From positions 1 to 49,815 of the forward strand of contig JAHHRY010000008.1 of assembly GCA_020025535.1 (NCBI GenBank): a stretch of 49,815 nucleotides of DNA, given 5' to 3'. Within the stretch, counting starts at the first letter, position 1. Each line of letters opens with the position of its first letter. The notes under the pieces were generated by a model, which ran no database searches, had not been told where the DNA came from, and was given only the letters and a program-made list of their open reading frames with translations. This stretch comes from Oscillospiraceae bacterium (GTDB lineage: Bacteria > Bacillota > Clostridia > Oscillospirales > Oscillospiraceae). The translations under genes and the position numbers were made by a program. Shown here piece after piece: positions 16,392-23,072 of the stretch.

Positions 16392-17432
16392 TCAGCCACG
16401 CATGGCCCGTTTTCTGGCAATGTTGATGGGGCCTTCCTGCATATGGTTGATCCAGGACAGACTCTTTCCGCAGCCATAGACCACGCAGGAAGCAGGATCG
16501 TCCGCCAGTGTGCAGCGGATACCCGTCCGTTTCTCAATAACCTGCGCCATGCCTCCAAGCTGACTGCCGCCGCCTGTGAGGAAAATACCATTGGCAGCAA
16601 TGTCACTGACCAGCTCAGGCGACGTGTCTTCCAGAACGGAGACCACTTCATCCGCAATCTGCCGAGCCAGACGACGCAGAACCTCACCGATTTCAAAAGA
16701 ATCCAGATTCAGCTCCCGGGGCATACCGCTCTTGGCATCTCGTCCAAGGACAACCATCGAGGTTTCTTCAGAGCGTTCCTCTTCCACACGGCCGATTTTG
16801 ATTTTAATATCCTCCGCAGTGGTCTGTCCGATCACCACACCGTAGCGGCGGCGGACATGACGGGCGATTGCTTCATCAAAGCTGTCACCTGCTATTTTGA
16901 GAGAAGAAGACCGTGCCACGCCGTTCAGAGTCAGTACGGCCACGTCCGTGGTACCGCCGCCGATATCCACTACCATGTGACCGTTCGGTCCCCGGATATC
17001 CAGGTTGGCACCCATGGCAGCTGCCAGAGGCTCCTCGATCAGATACACACGCCGTGCGCCGGCTTCGATGGCCGCATTGATTACCGTTCTCTCTTGCACC
17101 TCTGTAACGCCGCTGGGTACACAGATGACCACACGGGGCTTCGGCGTAAAAAGAGAGCGCTGAGTGGCCCTGCGGAACAACACCTGCAGCATCCGCACAG
17201 TCATCACATGGTCAGAAATGACGCCTTCCTTCAGCGGGTGCATAGCAACCACATTGCCGGGAGTTCTGCCCAGCATATTCTTCGCTTCGGCACCCACCTG
17301 CAGGATTCTGCCGGTATTCTTGTCCACCGCAACGACGGATGGTTCGTTCACCACAATACCCTTTCCGTCCGCATAAATCAGCACATTTGACGTGCCCAAA
17401 TCCACGCCCAAATCATTTGTAAACAGTCTCAT
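16392..17432 (-). CDS. mreB: Rod shape-determining protein, MreB/Mbl family
   Basis: Bacterial actin that polymerises under the membrane and guides the cell-wall elongation machinery. The 346-aa product has phosphate-1 loop DLGTSN, VYLIEEPLAAA, phosphate-2 loop VVDIGGGTTDVAV and the adenosine motif IFLTGGGSQL. The ATG at 17432 has AGGTGAG upstream; a GTG three codons earlier overlaps that site. It is last in an operon after comFC (18 nt apart). The usual mreC/mreD partners are absent, so it may be a second paralogue (Mbl-like) rather than the main MreB; the sequence alone does not settle this. Confidence 0.94.
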   Translation of the reverse strand: MRLFTNDLGVDLGTSNVLIYADGKGIVVNEPSVVAVDKNTGRILQVGAEAKNMLGRTPGNVVAMHPLKEGVISDHVMTVRMLQVLFRRATQRSLFTPKPRVVICVPSGVTEVQERTVINAAIEAGARRVYLIEEPLAAAMGANLDIRGPNGHMVVDIGGGTTDVAVLTLNGVARSSSLKIAGDSFDEAIARHVRRRYGVVIGQTTAEDIKIKIGRVEEERSEETSMVVLGRDAKSGMPRELNLDSFEIGEVLRRLARQIADEVVSVLEDTSPELVSDIAANGIFLTGGGSQLGGMAQVIEKRTGIRCTLADDPASCVVYGCGKSLSWINHMQEGPINIARKRAMRG

Positions 17433-17450
17433 AATTCTCACCTACAGGTC

Positions 17451-18107
17451 TTATTCATGATGTGTTGCCGCAGCAACTGCGGCATAATGTACTTCCTTGG
17501 CACCGGCCGTCAGCAAAGTTCTGGCGCACTCTCCTGCAGTCGCTCCGGTGGTTAGAATATCATCAAGAAGCATAATTTTCTTTCCAACCACCAAATCCGG
17601 CGATACCACACAGTAAGCCCCCAGTACATTGGCTTTCCGCTCTGCCCGGCCGGTGATGCCGGATTGCGGAGGATTGTCACGGACTTTGCACAGAAGACGT
17701 GCCGGTGTCACGTTCAGTTCCCGTGCCACACTCTTCGCCAGCAATTCCACCTGATCGTAGCCACGCTTGCGCCGCCTCTTTTTGCTAACGGGAACCCATG
17801 TCAAAACGTCAAAATCCGTCCGTTCTTCCCGCAGCAGTTTCATAGCCAGCATACGCCCATAGGCGTCTGCATAATTGCGGTGACCGTAAAACTTGTATCT
17901 CAGCAGGCTGCCTCGTACATTATCCTCATAGAACCATAATGCCAGCCAGCTGTCCAGATACGGAAATTTCTCCTGAGAAATCGGGCATTCCGGTGTCTGC
18001 AGCCGACAGTCACGGCACAGATCCGTTTCTTCTTTATCCAGAATCTTGCCGCACAAAACGCATTTGCCCGGGAACAGCAATTCCGAAAGCCAATGCAGCA
18101 GCCTCAT
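17451..18107 (-). CDS. comFC: ComF family phosphoribosyltransferase-like protein
   Basis: A 218-aa member of the ComF/GntX family needed in competent bacteria for uptake of transforming DNA. It has an N-terminal zinc-binding Cys cluster (CVLCGKILDKEETDLCRDC) and a C-terminal type I PRTase fold with the PRPP loop IMLLDDILTTGAT. KKRRRKRGYDQVELLA is the conserved ComF segment. The start at 18107 overlaps the recD2 stop by ATGA, with GGGGAAA upstream; longer starts run deep into recD2 and are unlikely. Whether the organism is competent cannot be told, since no other com gene is present. Confidence 0.88.
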   Translation of the reverse strand: MRLLHWLSELLFPGKCVLCGKILDKEETDLCRDCRLQTPECPISQEKFPYLDSWLALWFYEDNVRGSLLRYKFYGHRNYADAYGRMLAMKLLREERTDFDVLTWVPVSKKRRRKRGYDQVELLAKSVARELNVTPARLLCKVRDNPPQSGITGRAERKANVLGAYCVVSPDLVVGKKIMLLDDILTTGATAGECARTLLTAGAKEVHYAAVAAATHHE

Positions 18108-20302
18108 TCGCATTTCCCCTGAAGACGCAGCTTCAAGCCGGTATAACGGCGGTTCTTTCTGGCATTTTCCGTCATAGCCGCCACCGTTTCTTCTCTTCCA
18201 ACTATAATCAGAAGCTCTCTTGCCCGGGTTACGGCTGTATAGAGCACGCTCCGGCTGAGCAGATACGGCGAACCGTTCCATGCTGCAAGAATCACCGCCC
18301 GGTACTCGCTGCCCTGACTTTTGTGAACCGTCATGGCATAGGCAGGCTCCAGCTCTCCCAGCTGGGTAAAGTCATAATCCACCTGTCTGTCGTCAAACAG
18401 CACCGTCATCGTTTCCATCTGGGGATCGATACCGGTAATGGTACCCACATCGCCGTTAAAAATACCGGCACCTACTGCGCTGCCGTCGGTTTTCTTCCAC
18501 ATTATATCATAGTTGTTGCGGATTTGCATTACCCGATCGCCCTCCCGGAAAGAAAAATCTCCCCACTGGCGTTCTTTTTTCAGCGGTCCTGCAGGATTCA
18601 GCGCACTCTGCAGCCGCTGATTCAGTGCCCAGGTTCCGACGCCGCCTTTTCTGGTGGGCGTCAGCACCTGAATCTGCTCAGGGGCGATGCCCATTTTCTT
18701 AGGGAGCCGGGTCGTGCACAAATCCTGAATCGTCTGCCGCACGGCCTCTTCGGAGCTGCACCGCAGGAAGAAAAAGTCACTCTTTACATTCCGCAGCTCC
18801 GGCATCTCTCCACGGTTGATGCGGTGGGCATTCATGACAATCAGGCTTTCCTGCGCCTGTCGGAAAATTTCCGTCAGGCGGACGGTGGAGAGATTATTGC
18901 TCCGCAGGCAGTCTGCAAAGGGTGACCCGGGGCCTACCGGCGGCAGCTGATCCGGATCTCCCACCAGTATCAGCCGGGTACGCTCCGGAACTGCCTTCAG
19001 CAGGCTGTGCATCAGAAGCACGTCCACCATGGACATCTCATCAATGATGACCGCATCCGCCTTCAACGGATTTTCCTCATCTTTCACAAAGTACAGATTT
19101 CCGGTATGGGGATCCACGGTTGCCTCCAGCAGGCGGTGAATCGTGGACGCCTCTTCCCCCGTCACCTCGCTCAATCGCTGGGCGGCACGACCTGTAGGGG
19201 CACCAAGGACACACCGCAGCCCCATCTGTCCCAAAAGGGAGAGAATTCCTTTCAGAATCGTGGTTTTGCCTGTGCCGGGGCCGCCAGTAACCAGAAGAAC
19301 GCCGGTATTGGCTGCTTCGCGAACAGCATCCTCCTGCTGAGCAGAGTACCGGATACCACTTTCCTCCGCTGCCGTATCCAGCATTTTCTGTAGATTTTTC
19401 TGTACGGGAAAATGAATCCGGGATGCCGCAATCAGACGCTCTTTTATGTAACACTCCGCTTCATAAAGTGCAGGCAGATACACAACGGAAATATCCGCCA
19501 GGCAGTCCCGCACCAGGCGCTCCCCTTCCAGCAGCCGATCAACGGCACCGTGTACGGTTTCCGCATCTACCGTCAAAAGCTGAGAAGTAGCCAAAATCAG
19601 CTTGTCCTCCGGAAGAAAACTGTGTCCGGCGGAAAGATTGTAGTTCAATTCAAACAGTACGCCTGCTTCCACACGCTTGGGGTCATCCCCGGCAATGCCC
19701 ATTTCAATTGCAAAGCGATCCACAGCCGCAAAGGGGGCATCCAACCCCTCTTCCATCAGCAGGTACGGATCGTCATAAAGGAGCTCTACCGCACAGTCTC
19801 CGTACAGCTTGTACATCCGCACGGCCAGCTCCGCAGGAAGCTGGTGAGCGGCAAAAAACTCCATCAGCTGCCGCATTCCCACACGCAGGCGGAATTCTTC
19901 TCCGATTGCCCGGGCTTTGGCAGCAGTAATGCCGGGAACCTCGGCAAGGCGTCCGGGTTCCCGTTCCATAATATCCAATGTTTGGTCTCCGAAATGATCC
20001 ACAATTTTTGCCGCTGTCTTGGGTCCAATCCCCTTGATGATGCGGCTGGAGAGGTAGCTCAGAATCTCCGTGCTGGTCTGAGGCATCAAACGCTCCAGAA
20101 ATTCCGCTTCAAACTGGCGGCCGTAACTGCTGTGGTTGATCCATTTTCCGGTAACCATCAGCCCTTCACCAACAGCAGGCATGGGAATCGTCCCCACTAC
20201 CGTAATTTGCTGGTTGCCTCCGCACTTTAGCCGCAGGATCGCATAACCATTGTCATAATTCTGATAGATCACGGCGCTGATTGCGCCCTGTATGATTTCC
20301 AT
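18104..20302 (-). CDS. recD2: ATP-dependent 5'-3' helicase RecD2
   Basis: Superfamily 1B helicase of the RecD-like/TraA clade, acting in DNA repair and replication-fork maintenance without RecBC. The 732-aa protein has an N-terminal OB-like region, tandem helix-hairpin-helix motifs (GIGPKTAAKIVDHFG and VPGITAAKARAIGE, about 95-150), Walker A GGPGTGKTT, Walker B VIIDEMSMVD, motif III GDPDQLPPVGPG and the C-terminal helicase motifs TVHKSQGSEY and YTAVTRARE. The ATG at 20302 begins the conserved EIIQGAISAVIY; an ATG at 20335 is possible but would overlap the upstream gene. The N-terminal extension beyond the helicase core marks RecD2 rather than RecD. Confidence 0.92.
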   Translation of the reverse strand: MEIIQGAISAVIYQNYDNGYAILRLKCGGNQQITVVGTIPMPAVGEGLMVTGKWINHSSYGRQFEAEFLERLMPQTSTEILSYLSSRIIKGIGPKTAAKIVDHFGDQTLDIMEREPGRLAEVPGITAAKARAIGEEFRLRVGMRQLMEFFAAHQLPAELAVRMYKLYGDCAVELLYDDPYLLMEEGLDAPFAAVDRFAIEMGIAGDDPKRVEAGVLFELNYNLSAGHSFLPEDKLILATSQLLTVDAETVHGAVDRLLEGERLVRDCLADISVVYLPALYEAECYIKERLIAASRIHFPVQKNLQKMLDTAAEESGIRYSAQQEDAVREAANTGVLLVTGGPGTGKTTILKGILSLLGQMGLRCVLGAPTGRAAQRLSEVTGEEASTIHRLLEATVDPHTGNLYFVKDEENPLKADAVIIDEMSMVDVLLMHSLLKAVPERTRLILVGDPDQLPPVGPGSPFADCLRSNNLSTVRLTEIFRQAQESLIVMNAHRINRGEMPELRNVKSDFFFLRCSSEEAVRQTIQDLCTTRLPKKMGIAPEQIQVLTPTRKGGVGTWALNQRLQSALNPAGPLKKERQWGDFSFREGDRVMQIRNNYDIMWKKTDGSAVGAGIFNGDVGTITGIDPQMETMTVLFDDRQVDYDFTQLGELEPAYAMTVHKSQGSEYRAVILAAWNGSPYLLSRSVLYTAVTRARELLIIVGREETVAAMTENARKNRRYTGLKLRLQGKCE

Positions 20303-20309
20303 TTCCTGC

Positions 20310-20630
20310 TCAGCCAATTTCCTTCCGCTCCTCATCCAGTCTTGCGGTCCACTCCGCTAAAGTATAAAATTCTACATTATGATACTTTCTGTGTATTTGT
20401 TCCCGCCGTTCAACGGATGTACCGCTATCCAGCAGAATCAGAGGACATCTAACCAGCCCCAGATCCCGCAGCCAGCCATAGCGCCGCAGGATAGCTTCCT
20501 CCGTATCCGGTTTGCTGTAAAACACCATTGCTCCGCCCTTAAATCCAGGCAAAAGTGCGCCATACAGCACCCATAGCACGCAAAGAACGCCAAATGCCGC
20601 AAAAACACCCAATATAACAAATCCCAGCAT
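20310..20630 (-). CDS. Small single-helix membrane protein of unknown function
   Basis: A 106-aa product with one strong N-terminal hydrophobic segment (about 2-30) and a soluble tail containing EEAILRRYGWLRDLG, CPLILLDSG and EFYTLAEW. The tail has an alternating alpha/beta look, with the ILLDSG strand typical of small Rossmann-like domains. I do not recognise the family. The ATG at 20630 has GAGGTGG upstream. It is the first gene before recD2; its stop (20310-20312) lies just upstream of the chosen recD2 start. No function is assigned. Confidence 0.7.
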   Translation of the reverse strand: MLGFVILGVFAAFGVLCVLWVLYGALLPGFKGGAMVFYSKPDTEEAILRRYGWLRDLGLVRCPLILLDSGTSVERREQIHRKYHNVEFYTLAEWTARLDEERKEIG

Positions 20631-20753
20631 TGCTTCCACCTCAGAATATCCTATGGCAGAAGCAGCAAAATCGTTCGTCTTATAGTGTACAATATTTTAT
20701 CGTTATTGAAAAGGGTTTTTTCGATAAAACTTTCCCTACTCCATAAAAACGAG

Positions 20754-20786
20754 AAAAAAGCCGCCGATTGGCGACTTCTTCATGGA
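20754..20786 (-). repeat. Duplicated tRNA-Gly terminator, distal copy
   Basis: The 23-bp core at 20758-20780 is identical to that at 20919-20941. On the minus strand it folds into a short stem with a T-rich tail, like the tRNA-Gly terminator, and is preceded by TCCATGAAG, similar to TCCATAAAG at the tRNA-Gly 3' end. It looks like the end of a duplicated tRNA locus. Confidence 0.7.
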
Positions 20787-20873
20787 TCAGGAATGGGGTT
20801 ATGTGCATTTTCTCTCCGGAGCAAAGGTAACCGTTCTGCTCCGGCAAGCCCTCTCGGTCAACTCGTCTCCTGG
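20783..20873 (-). pseudogene. Possible degenerate tRNA-like segment
   Basis: A 91-nt minus-strand segment starts CCAGGAG and ends TTCCTGA-T-CCA, so six of seven acceptor-stem positions could pair and a CCA end is present, followed directly by a copy of the tRNA-Gly terminator. Inside is a 7-bp stem (20816-20822 with 20838-20844). No T-arm or anticodon arm of normal shape is visible, so it cannot be a working standard tRNA. It may be a decayed tRNA or chance. Confidence 0.25.
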
Positions 20874-20910
20874 CAGGTTGGGCTGGACCATTCATACAAA
20901 TCACAAGTAT

Positions 20911-20941
20911 AAAAAAAGAAGCCGCCGATTGGCGACTTCTT
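20911..20941 (-). terminator. tRNA-Gly terminator
   Basis: Directly after the tRNA 3' end on the minus strand: AAGAAG-T-CGCC, loop AATC, GGCG-G-CTTCTT, then seven T in a row. Includes the second copy of the 23-bp repeat (20919-20941). Confidence 0.85.
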
Positions 20942-20943
20942 TA

Positions 20944-21019
20944 TGGAGCGGGTGACGAGGCTCGAACTCGCTACCTCCACCTTGGCAAGGTGGCGCTCTA
21001 CCGGATGAGCTACACCCGC
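20944..21019 (-). tRNA. tRNA-Gly (anticodon GCC)
   Basis: A complete 76-nt cloverleaf on the minus strand: acceptor GCGGGTG with CACCCGC, D-arm GCTC/GAGC, anticodon stem CCACC/GGTGG with loop TTGCCAA (anticodon GCC, glycine), T-arm GCGAG-TTCGAGC-CTCGT, discriminator T and an encoded CCA end. It reads GGC and GGT codons. A strong promoter lies 14 nt upstream and a terminator directly follows, so it is an independent unit. Confidence 0.97.
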
Positions 21020-21032
21020 AGGAACAAGTAGT

Positions 21033-21060
21033 ATTATAACAGTATTTTCAGAAATGTCAA
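21033..21060 (-). promoter_or_regulatory. tRNA-Gly promoter
   Basis: Perfect TTGACA (complement of 21055-21060) and perfect TATAAT (complement of 21033-21038) with a 16-nt spacer. The -10 is 14 nt before the mature tRNA 5' end. Confidence 0.88.
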
Positions 21061-21095
21061 TACTCTTTTCCTAATTTTTTCATTTTTATTCTGCT

Positions 21096-22181
21096 TTATT
21101 CTGCAACGGTCTTTCCGCAAGCAGGATATTCAGAAAAGTCCCACACATAACCGCTCATGTCTCCATCCTGAAGCTTTCGGAATTCTCCTTCTTGATAGCT
21201 GCGGATCAGATCCACATGATAGTAGGCGTCTCCGTCACGAATGATATTCCAATACCAGGGCTCCCCTGCCCTGGTTCCGGAAACTACTCGGCAATCCAGT
21301 CCCGCCTGCTGACACATAGCCGCATACACCGAAGCAAAGGCTTTACAGTCTCCTACGCCGTGACGAAGCAGGCTATAAGTAGGCGTAATGGAGCTTTGGA
21401 ACGTATAATCATAGCGAACCATCAGGAATGAATACAGATGGGCATATTTTTCCAAATCCGGCGCATCTCCGCTCACATAGAGAACGGCAGAGGAAAATAC
21501 CGGCTGCACCTGAGTCTGCATCTTTTTCAGTGCTTCTCGGCTGGTCTGGTAGGAAAATTTCAATTCTACCACCCGGGTTTTGCCCATATCCGGATAGATA
21601 TTCACCGTTACCTGAGGCAGCTCCATCACATACTGAGGGTTGTCCATGGAATAGTTTTCCACAATCTGGACAAAATCCGCCTGCTCATACTTCTCGATCT
21701 GCAAAACGATGCCCGTATCACAGGAAATCAGCGCTGCGGCAATCGCCTCTGCAGCCTCTGCATTGTCGTGTACCTTTTTGATCTGACGTATTTCAGATTT
21801 ATCATGGATATAGGCAATCTGGATGCCCAGAGCCGCCTCGCCGCCGCTGGTGCCCAAATCATAGCTGATTTTTTCCACAGCATAGGCCGCAATGGGATGA
21901 CTGGCCATAATCTGCGAAATTGCCCGCTTCAGATCCGGTTCCAGACTGTCGTGATCGTAACCGTTCACGGAAATCGTAATCTGTTCGGTACCCGCCTCAA
22001 CCAATTGTTCCAGGGCAACATAAAGCTGACCGTAAGTCTTTGCAGATACGTTCTGGCTGCTGCCGGGCGATTCCGGAACACGGTGGGGAGCCACCCACAC
22101 ATGTTCCCCGCTCATAAAGCCGCTGCAGCCGCCAAGCAGCAGACATACCGCTGTCAGAATTGCAATTGCAGCTTGCTTCAT
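21096..22181 (-). CDS. Transglutaminase-like lipoprotein
   Basis: A 361-aa exported protein with a lipoprotein signal (LLLGGC, lipid Cys19), a long beta-rich middle and a C-terminal transglutaminase-like domain. The nucleophile region is intact (HGVGDCKAFAS, Cys279), as is the HVD segment (Asp324). At the place of the catalytic His, where active members have H-x-W-N, the sequence is EPWYWN, with Trp309 aligned to the His. The domain may thus be a binding rather than catalytic module, or use another residue. The ATG at 22181 follows AAAGGTG. It is last in an operon, 16 nt after the YitT-family gene. Target unknown; a cell-surface role is inferred. Confidence 0.75.
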   Translation of the reverse strand: MKQAAIAILTAVCLLLGGCSGFMSGEHVWVAPHRVPESPGSSQNVSAKTYGQLYVALEQLVEAGTEQITISVNGYDHDSLEPDLKRAISQIMASHPIAAYAVEKISYDLGTSGGEAALGIQIAYIHDKSEIRQIKKVHDNAEAAEAIAAALISCDTGIVLQIEKYEQADFVQIVENYSMDNPQYVMELPQVTVNIYPDMGKTRVVELKFSYQTSREALKKMQTQVQPVFSSAVLYVSGDAPDLEKYAHLYSFLMVRYDYTFQSSITPTYSLLRHGVGDCKAFASVYAAMCQQAGLDCRVVSGTRAGEPWYWNIIRDGDAYYHVDLIRSYQEGEFRKLQDGDMSGYVWDFSEYPACGKTVAE

Positions 22182-22197
22182 GATGTATCACCTTTCC

Positions 22198-23061
22198 TTA
22201 CAGAGAATCTTTTGTATGTTTGCCGAAGCCGTCACCAAGCACCTGGTGAGCTTCCTGAAGAATGACGAACGCATTGGGATCGATGGAAACAACCAGTTCC
22301 TTCAGTTCGGTGATCTGCTGCCGTTTGACCGCAACGAGAACCACCTTTGTATCCTGACCGGTATAGCTGCCCTGGCTGTACAGATATGTAGCACCGCGCT
22401 GGAGCTTTTCACCCACAGCACGGGCAATTTTCTCGTAATCCTTGCTGACGATCAAAGCAACCTTGGAGTAGTCGAATCCGTAAACCACGGCATCGATGAC
22501 CTTGCCGCAGGTGAAAGCAGTCAGGCCGGTATACAGTGCATTGGACAGGTTGCCGAAGACGATACCGGTCAGAATGACAACCAGAACGTCAAATGCGGTT
22601 GCAATCTGTCCGATCGGCAGGTTGCGGTAACGAAGCTTCACCAGGCGCACCACGATATCGGAGCCGCCGGTGGACGTACCGGCCAGGAACACAAATCCCA
22701 GGCCCAGGCCGCAGAACACGCCGCCGTACAGAGCAGCCAGCATAGGCTCCAGAGTCGGCATATTGACCGTTGCCATCAAGTCCATGATACCGGAACTCAG
22801 GAACAGGCCAAGCAAAGATCCGAAAAAGAATTTTTTGCCGATTTTCATACCGCCGATCACGAAGAGCGGCAGGTTAATCAGGATGGTCAGGACACCCACC
22901 TGACCAAAGCCAAGCAATTCCACCAAAACCACAGCCAGACCGGAAATACCACCGGCACTCAAATCATTCGGGCCAAGGAATATGGCAAATCCTAAGCCAA
23001 AAACAGCACTACCTGCAATCGTCAGAACAACCCAGCCAATTTTATCCCATATCTTTTTCAT
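22198..23061 (-). CDS. YitT family membrane protein
   Basis: A 287-aa integral membrane protein with about five to six helices (residues 8-200; phrases GFAIFLGPNDLSAGGISG and GTSTGGSDIV are family hallmarks) and a C-terminal soluble DUF2179 domain (about 215-287, with LYSQGSYTG and AVKRQQITEL). The biochemical role of the family is not settled. The ATG at 23061 has GAGGAG upstream, overlapping the stop of the topoisomerase A gene; five extra N-terminal codons of the open frame are unlikely to be used. Confidence 0.9.
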   Translation of the reverse strand: MKKIWDKIGWVVLTIAGSAVFGLGFAIFLGPNDLSAGGISGLAVVLVELLGFGQVGVLTILINLPLFVIGGMKIGKKFFFGSLLGLFLSSGIMDLMATVNMPTLEPMLAALYGGVFCGLGLGFVFLAGTSTGGSDIVVRLVKLRYRNLPIGQIATAFDVLVVILTGIVFGNLSNALYTGLTAFTCGKVIDAVVYGFDYSKVALIVSKDYEKIARAVGEKLQRGATYLYSQGSYTGQDTKVVLVAVKRQQITELKELVVSIDPNAFVILQEAHQVLGDGFGKHTKDSL

Positions 23062-23072
23062 ACGTCGTCTCC

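Noticed and set aside
20783..20873. Functional second tRNA or glmS-type ribozyme
   Set aside because: No T-arm, no anticodon arm of normal shape, and the ribozyme core sequence is not present.
20680..20904. Minus-strand frame of 74 codons in the tRNA-Gly region
   Set aside because: It spans a duplicated terminator and has no ribosome site or known domain.
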